Part shown: positions 36,032-46,031 of the stretch, one piece after another | How positions within the stretch are numbered: the stretch's first letter is position 1 | Layout of the letters: each line of letters starts with the position of its first letter | NCBI RefSeq assembly: GCF_018141425.1 | Contig: NZ_CP058561.1 | Coordinates: forward strand, 4,650,001-4,714,000 | Direction of reading: 5' to 3' | From: Vallitalea guaymasensis | GTDB taxonomy: Bacteria; Bacillota; Clostridia; Lachnospirales; Vallitaleaceae | Length of the DNA: 64,000 bases | Translations under genes and position numbers: made by a program | The notes under the pieces: model-generated | The model's input: the letters and a program-made list of their open reading frames with translations, nothing else | What the model was told of the DNA's origin: nothing | The model's database searches: none

Positions 36032-37213
36032 ATGAATTCAGAGTATTTTGAATATCAAAACCGTGGGAAACTACTTTCAGGAAAAAATGCTATAGACCAT
36101 ATAGCTTATGAACTTAATAATATGATGTGTAAGAAACCGCTTATTATTACTGATAAGATGTTAGTTAAATTTGGTCATGTAAATATATTATTGAAAGCCT
36201 TAAAAGAAGGGGATATAGATAATCCATTAATATATGATGATGTACCAGCGGATTCAAGTGTAGAAGTCTGTAATGCTATTGCCAGTATTTATAGAGAAAA
36301 TGAATGCGATTGCTTGATAGCACTTGGAGGAGGTTCGGTTCTAGATACTTCCAAAGGAGTTAATTTGACACTATCATCGGGAGCAGATAACTTATTGGAT
36401 ATAATGGGACTTGGTATCATACAAAGAAAAACTGTACCGTCGATTATGATACCAACTACTTCAGGAACAGGTTCAGAAGCAACTTTAGTAGCGGTAATAG
36501 CTGATAAATTACAAAATGTAAAAATGGAATTTATCTCATATAATTTAGTCCCAGATGTAGCTATACTGGACCCAAGAATGACATTGACACTACCACCAAA
36601 ATTAACAGCGGCAACTGGTTTTGATGCTTTAGTTCATGCTATTGAGGCTTATACATGTAAACAAAAGAATCCAATAAGTGATGTTTTTGCTATAAGAGCT
36701 ATAAAATTCATTTGCGACAATCTAATAAGAGGAGTAGTTGATGGTAAGGATGAAGATGCCAGACTTGCTTTAGCTAATGCATCATATATGGCTGGTACAG
36801 CTTTTTCTAATTCCATGGTTGGTATGGTTCATGCAATAGGTCACGCCCTTGGAGGAGTTTGTCATATACCCCATGGATATGCAATGTCTATTTTACTTCC
36901 TTACTGTATGGAATATAATTATGATGCGGTTGGTAATCTTTATGGTGAACTTTTACAATATTTTGTAGGAATAGAAGAAACAGCTGTAACCCCAAGGAAT
37001 GAACGTGGAAAAAGATGTATTGAAGAAATCAGGGAAATGTTGAAAAAGTTGAATGAAGTGGGTGGATTACCTATCCGCCTTAGAGATGTGAATGTTTCAA
37101 AAGATGACTTTGAAAAAATAGTTGAAAATGCCATAAATGATGGAGCAGCAATAGTTAATTATAGAAATGTAAGTAAAGAAGCAGTGTTTGCCATATTAAA
37201 TCAAGCTTATTAA
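36032..37213 (+). CDS. Iron-containing alcohol dehydrogenase
   Basis: This 393-residue group III dehydrogenase has the nucleotide motif GGGSVLDTSKG near residue 98 and the metal ligands in ATGFDALVHAIEAY (Asp, His near 195-205) and GMVHAIGHALGG...PHGYAM (His near 270 and 285). It reduces aldehydes or oxidises alcohols with NAD(P). It has an AAGGAGGAG ribosome site. The exact substrate is not determined. Confidence 0.93.
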   Translation: MNSEYFEYQNRGKLLSGKNAIDHIAYELNNMMCKKPLIITDKMLVKFGHVNILLKALKEGDIDNPLIYDDVPADSSVEVCNAIASIYRENECDCLIALGGGSVLDTSKGVNLTLSSGADNLLDIMGLGIIQRKTVPSIMIPTTSGTGSEATLVAVIADKLQNVKMEFISYNLVPDVAILDPRMTLTLPPKLTAATGFDALVHAIEAYTCKQKNPISDVFAIRAIKFICDNLIRGVVDGKDEDARLALANASYMAGTAFSNSMVGMVHAIGHALGGVCHIPHGYAMSILLPYCMEYNYDAVGNLYGELLQYFVGIEETAVTPRNERGKRCIEEIREMLKKLNEVGGLPIRLRDVNVSKDDFEKIVENAINDGAAIVNYRNVSKEAVFAILNQAY

Positions 37214-37760
37214 GTTTATTGCCATAATTTTATTAGGCTGTCTTATAATAAGTTTAGTATCATCGTATAAGAAATATTTTATATTCTTTATGATGATGTT
37301 AAATAATTATTATGAGATAGTCTTTTTTTATTATATAATAAGTTGCTAGAACAGTAGTTAAGCAGGATAAATTAGTATCATATATTGAAATTCAAATATT
37401 GTTATATAATTATAAGATATTAAGATGTAACAACAATATTAATATCTTATGGTTGTGTAAAATATTTCTAAAAGTATATAATACTACTTGAATAAAGGAG
37501 TATTTTTGTATTAAATATAAAGATTTCAATATAAAATAATTATTTTTTAATAGAAACAAATACATAATAATTGTTTATGGGGAAGGTTATATAGTTATTT
37601 GTTACTTAGCTTATATGTGAACTGTCTTTTGAGATGGATAAGTAGAAAGGAGGAAAGTGAAAATATTAAGTTATTAAATTTATATATGTAAATTATCCAT
37701 TTCCACAGTTTATTCCACATATAGATACATTAAAATTTATAGGCTTGGGAGGAAAATTAT
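37214..37760 (+). other. Gene-free stretch between alcohol dehydrogenase and lyase genes
   Basis: No ORF is supported here. A long imperfect terminator hairpin occupies 37235-37328. The remaining 430 bp are A+T-rich, with a possible extra ribosome site AAAGGAGG at about 37647-37654 that is not followed by a useful ORF. This long leader probably holds the regulatory region of the secreted lyase, but no known riboswitch pattern is seen. Confidence 0.5.
37235..37328 (+). terminator. Long terminator hairpin
   Basis: AGGCTGTCTTATAATA pairs with TATTATGAGATAGTCT with G-T pairs, enclosing a second nested stem around ATCATCGTATAAGAA/TTCTTTATGATGAT. Seven T residues follow. Confidence 0.7.
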
Positions 37761-40700
37761 ATGAAGAAAATGGTAGGAGTTTTTATGGCTTTAATTATGC
37801 TGGTGGGTACATTAGCATATAGTGAACCAATAAAAGTAATGGCTGCAGATGATGATTATTCAAGATGCCAAGATTTTGAAGGTGCTAATGTTCCTAGTAA
37901 TTGGCAAACTGTTAATGGTGGTTCTGTTGAAGTAAGTGATAATCATTATAAACATGGGACCAATTCACTTTTATGGAACTTTGTTTCCGATTCTAAGTTA
38001 AGGGTAGACAATCCACTATATCTTAGTGAAGCAGGTGCTAAGAAAAGAGGCGGAATGAAAATATGGATATATAATGAAAATCCAATAAATGATAAGGTTA
38101 CCTTTAAATTCGGTGGTGAATCTTCTCTAGATATAGACAATCCACATTATAAATTTGATGTAAATATTAACTTCAAAGGTTGGAGAGCTATATGGGTCAA
38201 ATTTCAGCAAGAAGGTGATAACCCTAATTATAGTGGCAATGACAATGATCCACTAGAGATCATGGATATAGTCGCTCCTAGTGAAGCAGGAAGTCTTTAT
38301 TTTGATATTGTTGAATTTGTTAATGAAATGCCAAAAAGCCGTAGTGCAGATTATCAAATGCCAAAAGTAGGAGTATCAGATATTGAAACTGCAATGTATT
38401 GGGATATGGCATATTATTATAGTGAGTTAACACCATCTTTGCCAGAAGAGACAGAGATTACTCAAGAACAAATTAACGCCTTTAATAATATTGAAGCAAA
38501 ATATGAAAAATGGATTTTTGGTGAAAATATAGATTTGACAAAAGAACCTCTAAGTATAAGAAATAATGCTTTACAACAATTCATTACAGAAGGTTTGCAA
38601 GCATATGAGAAATTAAATATTGTTAAACATGCTGATGGCAGAATTACAGGAGAACCACTATTCTCATCTCGTGACCCACATTTAATGAAATTTGGTGTAG
38701 ATGTAAGTAGAGCAGTATTACTACCATTAGTCTATGATTATAAAATAAATGGAAATGATTCAAGTAAAGAAAAATTCTTTGATACTCTAGATTATATGAA
38801 TGACCAAGGTTGGGCATATGGAAGCGGACTTGGAACAATGGATCATGAAACAAATAAGCATAATGGATATTTTCATGCTATATATTTGATGAAGGATGAG
38901 TTAGCTGCAACTAATAGACTTGAAAGAGAAAGAGAGACTATTTTTTGGCAAACAATCTTTGGTAAAACATTTGAGGAGAATATAGACCAAGAAGAAGTAA
39001 CATCAGATGAATTAAGAACAAAATTCATGTATAACCTATTATATGTACTTATCATGGAAGATACTCCAGAGAAGGTACGTTATATGAAAGGGTTAGTTAA
39101 TTACTATAATATAGCTCTTACAATAGCACCAGGGTATTCTGATACAATAAAGAGTGATTATTCATTATATCACCATAGAGGTACTTATCTTTCTGCATAT
39201 GGTGTAAATGGTATTCATATGGCATCATTGATAGCTTATTTGTTAAGTGATACTACATTTGCTTTATCAGAAAATAGTACTAATAATATAAAAAATTCTT
39301 TATTACATGCACGTATATATGCAAACCAGTATAACGTACCAGCAGGAGCTAGTGGTAGATTACCAGATGTTACAGGAGTAGTTTCAAAACTTGTACCAGC
39401 ATATGCTTATATGGCACTTGCAGCTAATCCTATTGATGAAGAGATGGCTACAGCTTTTATGAAATTATGGAAACCTGATTCAACATATCTAAAAGATGGA
39501 TTGTTCCCATTAGCTAATACATATTCTGTTCATTACTTAAATACAATGGGTGGGTTGCAATTAGCAGTTGAATTATCAGAAAGGGGATATCAAGCTGAAA
39601 GTACACCACAGGGAACTTGGGTATATCCATATTCAAGTCTAGCAATAAACAGGCAAGGAGAAGCTATGGTGGCTGTAAAAGGATATAGCCAATATGTCTG
39701 GGATTATGAATCATCTAATAAATTTGACCCACAAACGTTAACTCAATTAAAAGAAAATGTATATGGTAAATATCAATCATATGGAAGTATACAGATTAAT
39801 GGAAGCGGTAATCCAATAGGAACAATAGAAAGCGGTTATAACCTAGATAATGGTTGGGATTGGAATAGATGGCCTGGAGCAACAACAAAACATTTACCAT
39901 TATCAGAACTTATATTTACTGGTGGTCATGCGAATCATAGACGTTTCAGCGACCAAACTTTTGTTGGTGGGAGTACATTGCAGAATCAGTATGGTGTTTT
40001 TGGTATGAAATTACATGACATCCATGATGACACAAGTTTTAGAGCTAATAAATCAATTTTCTTCTTAGGAGATACAATAGTATGTTTAGGTTCAGATATT
40101 GAAAATAATGATAGTATCAATCCAACTGAAACAACATTATTCCAAGCATATATGAACAATAGTACAATGCCATTTTGGTATAATTCCAGTAACGAGATTA
40201 CTAGTGATACTTATTCAGAACAAGTAAATACTCATGACTCAGCTTGGTTGATTGACCCATACAATAACGGATATTATATACCAGATGCCAATGGACTTTT
40301 TATACAAAGAGGAGTTCAAAACTCTAGGGATAATAGAGATTCTTTAGATACTTCAGGAAATTATACAACAGCTTGGATTAATCATGGAACAAATCCTAAT
40401 GGTGAAGGTTATGAATATGCCATTAAATTAGGCGCTACTCCACAACAGATGGAAACATTTGTTAGTAATCCATCATATCAAGTGCTACAAAAAGACGTTG
40501 ATGCACATATTGTAACTGATTCATCCTTGAATGTTACAGGATATGCAATAATGAATCAAAACAATGTTATAGATCATGGATATTTAAAAAATGTAAGTGT
40601 ACCTTGTATGGTAATGACTAAAGATCTCAATGAAGACGAAATAGTACTTAGTATGAGTGATCCAGACCTTAGGTTACCAAAGTTTGATAAACATAAAGAT

Positions 40701-41384
40701 ATAACTTCTGATGCCATTAGAGTACCAAGTACTCAAAATATAGCTACTCTTACAATAAGAGGAGAATGGCAGCTTAAGAATCCATCTGATGAAGCTAGGA
40801 TTATAACTTCTAATACAGATACAACAATTGAATTTGATTGTGTTGATGGTAAAAACATAGAAATAGAATTGGTAAAGGGTTCAGGAAATGGTCAAACTCC
40901 AACACCAGTAACATTGAATCCTACAGAGGATACTTATGTTAGAGATGGTAATTATGGAGATCAGAATTATGGGACAGTAGCATTAAGAGTAAAAGGTGGT
41001 TCCACTAATAATAATAGAGAAACTATCATGAAATTTGATATGACCAATGTTAGCGTAGATGCTAAAACTGCTGAACTTAAAATATATCCTACAAAAGTGA
41101 CAGGAGTAGTACCAGTATCCATCTATGCTGTAACAGATGATTCATGGAATGAAAGCAGTATATCCTATAATAATAAACCAGATGTGACTACCAAAATTAC
41201 TACTGTCAATATAGATGAGCCAAATAAATGGTATACATTTGATATAACTCAATTCGTTAATAGTGAATTGCAAGGGGATAAAGTGATGACATTGTACTTT
41301 GTAGATGATACTGTATCTGGTAATACATTGGTTTTTGATAGTAGAGAAGACATTAATGGTCCACAATTAACTATATCATATTAG
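37761..41384 (+). CDS. Secreted chondroitinase-like polysaccharide lyase with DNRLRE domain
   Basis: This 1207-residue protein has a signal peptide (cleavage likely after VMAA, near residue 29), an N-terminal jelly-roll lyase domain (30-190), a helical PL8-type catalytic domain with the HHRGTYLSAYGVNGIH motif near residue 470 (His and Tyr of the lyase active site), beta-sandwich domains to about 1040, and a C-terminal DNRLRE/CBM96-type domain (1050-1207; TYVRDGNYGDQNYG). This order matches chondroitin sulfate ABC-type lyases, which depolymerise glycosaminoglycans by beta-elimination. Exact substrate is uncertain. No sulfatase or unsaturated glucuronyl hydrolase is nearby. Confidence 0.85.
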   Translation: MKKMVGVFMALIMLVGTLAYSEPIKVMAADDDYSRCQDFEGANVPSNWQTVNGGSVEVSDNHYKHGTNSLLWNFVSDSKLRVDNPLYLSEAGAKKRGGMKIWIYNENPINDKVTFKFGGESSLDIDNPHYKFDVNINFKGWRAIWVKFQQEGDNPNYSGNDNDPLEIMDIVAPSEAGSLYFDIVEFVNEMPKSRSADYQMPKVGVSDIETAMYWDMAYYYSELTPSLPEETEITQEQINAFNNIEAKYEKWIFGENIDLTKEPLSIRNNALQQFITEGLQAYEKLNIVKHADGRITGEPLFSSRDPHLMKFGVDVSRAVLLPLVYDYKINGNDSSKEKFFDTLDYMNDQGWAYGSGLGTMDHETNKHNGYFHAIYLMKDELAATNRLERERETIFWQTIFGKTFEENIDQEEVTSDELRTKFMYNLLYVLIMEDTPEKVRYMKGLVNYYNIALTIAPGYSDTIKSDYSLYHHRGTYLSAYGVNGIHMASLIAYLLSDTTFALSENSTNNIKNSLLHARIYANQYNVPAGASGRLPDVTGVVSKLVPAYAYMALAANPIDEEMATAFMKLWKPDSTYLKDGLFPLANTYSVHYLNTMGGLQLAVELSERGYQAESTPQGTWVYPYSSLAINRQGEAMVAVKGYSQYVWDYESSNKFDPQTLTQLKENVYGKYQSYGSIQINGSGNPIGTIESGYNLDNGWDWNRWPGATTKHLPLSELIFTGGHANHRRFSDQTFVGGSTLQNQYGVFGMKLHDIHDDTSFRANKSIFFLGDTIVCLGSDIENNDSINPTETTLFQAYMNNSTMPFWYNSSNEITSDTYSEQVNTHDSAWLIDPYNNGYYIPDANGLFIQRGVQNSRDNRDSLDTSGNYTTAWINHGTNPNGEGYEYAIKLGATPQQMETFVSNPSYQVLQKDVDAHIVTDSSLNVTGYAIMNQNNVIDHGYLKNVSVPCMVMTKDLNEDEIVLSMSDPDLRLPKFDKHKDITSDAIRVPSTQNIATLTIRGEWQLKNPSDEARIITSNTDTTIEFDCVDGKNIEIELVKGSGNGQTPTPVTLNPTEDTYVRDGNYGDQNYGTVALRVKGGSTNNNRETIMKFDMTNVSVDAKTAELKIYPTKVTGVVPVSIYAVTDDSWNESSISYNNKPDVTTKITTVNIDEPNKWYTFDITQFVNSELQGDKVMTLYFVDDTVSGNTLVFDSREDINGPQLTISY

Positions 41385-41512
41385 TATAAATATTCATTTC
41401 ACCTTTTGTTTTTTACAGCATTGTAGTATAATAATGAATTAATAAATGATTTGTACTAATTCGTATTAATTATATTAATAATTATTTACTATAAATAGAA
41501 AAGGTGATCGAA

Positions 41513-42439
41513 ATGCCAATTAAAGTTGACAATAATTTACCAGCTAAACAAGTTCTAAAGCAAGAAAATATATTTGTAATGGATGAAGATAGAGCTATGC
41601 GTCAGGATATACGTCCTTTGCAGATTGCTATACTTAATTTGATGCCATTAAAACAGGCTACAGAGACTCAGTTGTTACGTCTACTCAGTAATACACCTTT
41701 ACAAGTTGAAATTACTCTATTGCATCCTGAATCTTATGAGTCCAAAAATACATCCAAGGAGCATTTATTGAGTTTTTATACAATCTTTAAGGAGATAAGA
41801 CATAGAAAATTTGATGGTATGATAATAACTGGTGCACCAGTGGAACATATGGATTATGAACAAGTTGGATATTGGGATGAGTTAAAAGAGATTATGGAAT
41901 GGACTAAAACCAATGTTACATCAACTTTTCACATATGTTGGGGAGCACAAGCGGGATTATATTATCATTATGGAGTTAATAAGCATATGCTTTCTAATAA
42001 AATGTTTGGTATATTCAAGCATAATGTATTAAAGCCTAACTATAAATTATTACGAGGATTCAATGATAGCTTTTTTGTTCCACATTCAAGACATACAGGA
42101 GTTAATAGAGAGGATATCATTAATAATCCTGAATTAGAACTTTTATCGGAATCCAATGAGGCAGGAGTATATATTGTTATGTCCAAAGATGCTAAACAGA
42201 TATTCGTTACTGGACATTCAGAGTATGATCCTCTTACTTTAAAACAAGAATATTTTAGAGATAAGGAAAAAGGTATGGACGTGAAGTTACCTAAGAACTA
42301 TTTTCCTTACGATGATGAAAATCAGTATCCTAAGGTATCTTGGAGAGCACATGCTCATCTTATATATTCAAACTGGTTGAATTATTATGTATATCAGCAA
42401 ACGCCATACCAAATGGAAGAAATTGGTGAGGAAAGCTAG
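41513..42439 (+). CDS. metA: Homoserine O-acetyltransferase/succinyltransferase MetA
   Basis: This enzyme of about 308 residues activates homoserine for methionine synthesis. The catalytic cysteine lies in [15 protein letters not shown] near residue 142, with the late histidine in VTGHSEYD near 235. Firmicute MetA proteins mostly use acetyl-CoA. A GTG at 41504 overlaps the AAAAGGTGA ribosome site, so the ATG at 41513 is used and matches the family N-terminus [11 protein letters not shown]. No SAM riboswitch or T-box is visible in the 120 bp upstream. Confidence 0.94.
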   Translation: MPIKVDNNLPAKQVLKQENIFVMDEDRAMRQDIRPLQIAILNLMPLKQATETQLLRLLSNTPLQVEITLLHPESYESKNTSKEHLLSFYTIFKEIRHRKFDGMIITGAPVEHMDYEQVGYWDELKEIMEWTKTNVTSTFHICWGAQAGLYYHYGVNKHMLSNKMFGIFKHNVLKPNYKLLRGFNDSFFVPHSRHTGVNREDIINNPELELLSESNEAGVYIVMSKDAKQIFVTGHSEYDPLTLKQEYFRDKEKGMDVKLPKNYFPYDDENQYPKVSWRAHAHLIYSNWLNYYVYQQTPYQMEEIGEES

Positions 42440-42510
42440 GTTTTACAGGGGTTACAGCGATTATTGAAACTCGTAAAGTATCGTAAGTTATCGTAGCTTA
42501 TGGGGCCAAA

Positions 42511-42562
42511 TTGGTGTCATTTGGTGTCAAAATGGTGTCGGAAGGTATTGAATTGGTGTCAA
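42511..42562. repeat. Four helically phased TTGGTGTCA-type direct repeats
   Basis: GGTGTC occurs at 42513, 42523, 42534 and 42555, at spacings of 10, 11 and 21 bp, mostly within the longer TTGGTGTCA. The spacing equals one, one and two DNA turns, so a protein would meet all copies on one face. Such arrays occur as integrase arm sites, replication iterons or regulator arrays. Confidence 0.7.
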
Positions 42563-42642
42563 AAATTTTGATGTATTTAATTAATATTTTAATGATATTG
42601 AACTTATAATGGTTATATAATTTATAGTGAAATTTTAAATGA

Positions 42643-42684
42643 AAAACGAGAACTCTGGTAATTATCAGTTGCTCTCGTTTTTTT
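42643..42684 (+). terminator. Intrinsic terminator
   Basis: AAAACGAGA (42643-42651) pairs with TCTCGTTTT (42673-42681), with further pairing inside (CTGGTAATTATCAG) and a T-run. Confidence 0.75.
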
Positions 42685-42894
42685 ATTGAAAGATAATTAT
42701 TCAAAAATAATTAACAAAGTGGGTAAGTAATAATTTCTGTAATCTGTTGAAGACTGTAGTACGACTACGTCGTCAAACCCATTAATTTTACTAGTGTTTA
42801 AGGAGTTTTATGATTTGCCAGTTTTCTGTTACTTTTTTTTATTATTAAAAATTGTCATGAAAATCCATAGCAAAAATTCTCAGGATATTTTTAT

Positions 42895-42923
42895 TTGACA
42901 AAAATGATATATGGTGATAAAAT
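42895..42923 (+). promoter_or_regulatory. Promoter of the T-box leader
   Basis: TTGACA (42895-42900) and TAAAAT (42918-42923) with 17-bp spacing, just upstream of the T-box leader. Confidence 0.65.
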
Positions 42924-42929
42924 TATGGA

Positions 42930-43206
42930 AATAAATAATAAAGGCGAAGAAGAGAAGTAGTAAATATACTTGTATTGTTCAGAGAGAAGATGGGTGGTGC
43001 GAATCTTCACAAGCAATATATTGAAGCAGTCTCGGAGCTTTGAACCGAAATAATAGTAGACTTCAACGGAAATCCACCGTTATCATAGGATAGAGTATCG
43101 GTAATTGAGTTGCCTGTACTTGATGAGTGTAGAGATTATCTCTGAATTTAGGTGGTACCACGGATTAAGAATTCGCCCTAAGCTATTAAAAGCTTAGGGT
43201 TTTTTG
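42930..43206 (+). promoter_or_regulatory. T-box leader, probably alanine-specific
   Basis: Stem I features are visible: the AGAGAG element and the distal loop region GGTGGTGCGAATCTTC (about 42990-43010), followed by GAAGCAGTCTCGGAGC. The GCA after GAA (43026-43028) is a good alanine specifier codon. The T-box core AGGTGGTACCACGG lies at 43150-43163, followed by the terminator CCCTAAGCT/AGCTTAGGG (43176-43199) with six T residues. Uncharged tRNA-Ala would favour the antiterminator. The expected target, the alanyl-tRNA synthetase gene, is now about 760 bp downstream behind an IS. Confidence 0.88.
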
Positions 43207-43945
43207 TATTAATGAATACCACAGGCTATGCCTGTGGTTCTAAAAAGCTTATAGCTATGAGTAGAAAAAAATAACCTCCAATGCTAAGATAGAAGCAGGT
43301 TTGCCGACCGCATCTATAATAGACAAAGGAGGAAGTCCAAATGGACAACAAAAGTTTAGCACATACCAAATGGAATTGCAAATATCATATAGTATTTGCA
43401 CCAAAATACAGACGTCAAATAATTTATGGAAAGATAAAAAAAGATATTGGGCAGATAATTCGTAAATTATGTGAGTATAAAGGCGTAGAAATAATAGAAG
43501 CAAATGCATGTAAAGATCACATACATATGTTAGTAAGTGTACCACCTAAATTAAGTGTATCACAGTTTGTAGGATATCTAAAAGGAAAAAGTTCGCTGAT
43601 GATATTTGACAGACATGCTAATTTAAAATATAAATATGGGAATAGAAAATTTTGGTGTAAAGGATATTTTGTAGATACAGTAGGAAGGAACAAGAAGGCA
43701 ATAGAACAGTATATAAGAAATCAATTACAAGAAGATATAGCCTCAGATCAATTAAGTCTGAAGGAATATATTGACCCGTTTACGGGTAAGCCGATAATAA
43801 AAGGCTAATGAAAACACCTTTAGGTGTAACTTGAGAATAGATGCAGTTGGCAGACTATTCAATGAGTCTTGAGACTCAGCTAGTAATATACCCTTATAGG
43901 GTAAGTGCAAACCACCCGTTTTACGGGTGGTGGTGATTAATGCAA
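43207..43945 (+). mobile_element. IS200/IS605-family insertion (tnpA only)
   Basis: The element carries one Y1 transposase gene and subterminal hairpins. The left hairpin is ACCACAGGC/GCCTGTGGT at 43218-43238 and the right one ACCACCCGT/ACGGGTGGT at 43911-43931, as recognised by TnpA of this family. No inverted terminal repeats or target duplication are expected. The exact ends are uncertain by some tens of bases. It lies between the T-box terminator and the alaS ribosome site, in the same direction. Confidence 0.85.
43341..43808 (+). CDS. tnpA: IS200-type Y1 transposase TnpA
   Basis: This 155-residue HUH transposase has the HIH motif at residues 60-62 (KDHIHMLVSVPPK) and the catalytic tyrosine in KKAIEQYIRNQ near residue 124. 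It appears intact, so the element may be active. It cuts and joins single-stranded ends at the subterminal hairpins. It has a GGAGGAAG ribosome site. No tnpB is present. Confidence 0.95.
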   Translation: MDNKSLAHTKWNCKYHIVFAPKYRRQIIYGKIKKDIGQIIRKLCEYKGVEIIEANACKDHIHMLVSVPPKLSVSQFVGYLKGKSSLMIFDRHANLKYKYGNRKFWCKGYFVDTVGRNKKAIEQYIRNQLQEDIASDQLSLKEYIDPFTGKPIIKG

Positions 43946-43968
43946 TCTTATAAGAAAGGATAATGGTT

Positions 43969-45744
43969 ATGACAGCAAATGAATTAAGAAAACTATATGT
44001 ATCATACTACAAAGAAAGGGGACATCAGTTAGCCGCAGCTGCATCTTTAGTGCCTGAAAATGATGCAAGTGTATTATATACCTCAGCTGGCATGCAACCA
44101 CTTGTTCCTTATCTTTTAGGAAAAGAGCATCCATTGGGGAAACGTCTTGTGAATGTACAAAGATGTGTAAGAACAGGAGATATAGAGGAGGTAGGTGATG
44201 ATTATCACTTAACTGTCTTTGAAATGCTAGGAAACTGGTCTTTAGGTGATTATTTTAAAAAAGAGGCAATTACTATGAGCTTTGAATTTCTTACAGAGAA
44301 ACTTAATATACCTGTTTCTAACCTTGCAGTAACAGTTTACAAAGGAAATGATAAAGTGCCATATGATGCTGAAGCTATTCAGACATGGTTAGAGCTAGGA
44401 TTAAGTAAAGAACAGATTTTTTGTTATGGAGATGATGAAAACTGGTGGGGACCGGCTGGAGAGACAGGTCCATGTGGTCCTGATTCAGAAATGTTCTATG
44501 TAAATGATTTACCTGATTGTAGTGAGGAGTGTGGACCAGACTGTAGTTGTGGAAAGTATGTTGAATTAGGGAATAATGTTTTTATGACATATAACAAAGA
44601 TAAAGATGGTAATCTTACTGAACTAAAGCAAAAGAACGTTGATGTGGGTTTAGGATTTGAAAGATTATTAATTCTAGCAAATAATCTACAAAATGTATAT
44701 GAAACAGATTTATTTGTTCCATTAATCAATAAATTGGAAGAAATAAGTGAGGTATCATATGATAAAAGCAATGAAAAGACTTATAAAATCATATGTGAAC
44801 ATACTAGGGCTGCTGTATTTATTCTTGCTGATCCAAAGAATATTGTTCCATCAAATTCAGAACAAGGCTATATACTTAGACGACTTATTCGACGTACTAT
44901 TCGTATGATTCATAAGTTAGGTGTTAAAAAGAATATATTACCTGAATTAGCGCAAGAAGTTATTGAAATATATGGAGAAGCATATCCTGAGATTAAGTTA
45001 TGCAGAGAAACTATCATTGAAGAGTTGAAAAAGGAATATGATAAATTCGATAAAACTCTTCAAAGTGGATTGAAAATGGCAAACAAATATTTTGGGAAAT
45101 TACAAGCTGGTGAATGTTTGAACGGTCAACAAGCTTTTAAATTATACGATACCTATGGTTTCCCTATTGAATTCACATTAGAATTAGCAGGGGAAAAAGA
45201 AATTATTGTTGACGTAGAGGGGTTTAAAGGAAAGTTTGAAGAGCACCAGGAGAAATCCAGAAGTGGAGCTGCTGGGAAATTCAAAGGAGGGTTGGCAGAA
45301 CATAATCGTAACAGTGTTAGACTACACACCGCAACGCATTTGCTCAATAGTGCGCTTCGTCAAGTTCTGGGAGATTCGGTTTTTCAAAGAGGAAGCCACA
45401 TCAATTCTGAACGACTAAGATTTGATTTTTCTTTTCATAGAAAGTTATCTGAAGAAGAGATAAGTCAGGTAGAAAGCATTGTTAATAAGGCTATCAATGA
45501 GAGTATTGATATTAATTGTATTGAAATGAATGTAGAAGATGCTAAAGAAAGTGGAGCAATAGGAATCTTTGAATCAAAATATGGTGACGTTGTTAAAGTT
45601 TATGTTATTCCAGGATATTCATTAGAAATATGTGGTGGACCACATGTTTCTAATACAGCTGAACTTAGGTATTTTAAAATAATTAAAGAGCAAAGTTCTT
45701 CTTCAGGTGTAAGAAGAATAAAAGCTATTGTTGATTTGGATTAA
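43969..45744 (+). CDS. alaS: Short alanyl-tRNA synthetase lacking the C-Ala domain
   Basis: This protein of about 591 residues has the class II AlaRS catalytic domain (1-240, with GNWSLGDYF and the late GLGFERL), the middle tRNA-binding part, and the editing domain with zinc-binding HTATH near residue 453 and CGGPH near 554. Full bacterial AlaRS has about 870 residues; here the C-terminal DHHA1/C-Ala part is absent and the frame ends normally. Such short paralogues exist in some Clostridia beside a full AlaS. An ATG at 43963 is 2 nt from AAGAAAGGA, so the ATG at 43969 is used. The T-box upstream is separated from it by an IS. Confidence 0.88.
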   Translation: MTANELRKLYVSYYKERGHQLAAAASLVPENDASVLYTSAGMQPLVPYLLGKEHPLGKRLVNVQRCVRTGDIEEVGDDYHLTVFEMLGNWSLGDYFKKEAITMSFEFLTEKLNIPVSNLAVTVYKGNDKVPYDAEAIQTWLELGLSKEQIFCYGDDENWWGPAGETGPCGPDSEMFYVNDLPDCSEECGPDCSCGKYVELGNNVFMTYNKDKDGNLTELKQKNVDVGLGFERLLILANNLQNVYETDLFVPLINKLEEISEVSYDKSNEKTYKIICEHTRAAVFILADPKNIVPSNSEQGYILRRLIRRTIRMIHKLGVKKNILPELAQEVIEIYGEAYPEIKLCRETIIEELKKEYDKFDKTLQSGLKMANKYFGKLQAGECLNGQQAFKLYDTYGFPIEFTLELAGEKEIIVDVEGFKGKFEEHQEKSRSGAAGKFKGGLAEHNRNSVRLHTATHLLNSALRQVLGDSVFQRGSHINSERLRFDFSFHRKLSEEEISQVESIVNKAINESIDINCIEMNVEDAKESGAIGIFESKYGDVVKVYVIPGYSLEICGGPHVSNTAELRYFKIIKEQSSSSGVRRIKAIVDLD

Positions 45745-45958
45745 TGTAACAACTGAAGAAGAATAAGTATACCGTATAGAAAAATATAGTTTTTTAAATC
45801 GTACTTTCCCCCAATAATCTTTAATAGTTTTCTATACAATTGTGATGTTCCAAGAATATATTTTAAGGAAAATAAACGGTATAAAATAATATGTTTAGAT
45901 GTAAACCTAGAAGTTAGGTAACAGAATCAATTAGTATTCTATTCTGCACGAAATTTAT

Positions 45959-45987
45959 TTGACATAAAGTTGTATTTTAGCAATAAT
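45959..45987 (+). promoter_or_regulatory. Candidate promoter of the HExxH cassette
   Basis: TTGACA (45959-45964) and AATAAT (45982-45987) with 17-bp spacing, about 45 bp before the first gene of the pair. Confidence 0.45.
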
Positions 45988-46031
45988 AGGAAGTATGACA
46001 GACAAATTTATATGTTAATTACGGAGGTATT

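Larger units (their letters stand above)
42440..42894 (+). other. Gap after metA with phased repeats and a terminator
   Basis: No gene is supported. The stretch holds short ATCGTAA repeats (about 42477-42498), four GGTGTC direct repeats (42513-42560), a terminator (42643-42684) and otherwise A+T-rich DNA up to the T-box promoter. Confidence 0.5.

Noticed and set aside
42511-42562. Possible CRISPR array
   Set aside because: Repeats are only 6-9 bp with 1-15 bp between them, far too short for repeat-spacer structure, and no cas genes are near.
42498-42704. Minus-strand ORF across the GGTGTC repeats and terminator
   Set aside because: The frame crosses a terminator hairpin and repeats, composition is biased, and no ribosome site is present.
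45236-45418. 60-codon plus-strand ORF inside alaS
   Set aside because: It overlaps the conserved editing domain, has no ribosome site and no recognisable product.
45745-46031. Left attachment site of the conjugative element
   Set aside because: The other end and integrase are outside the window, so a repeat pair cannot be tested, and no host gene end is duplicated here.
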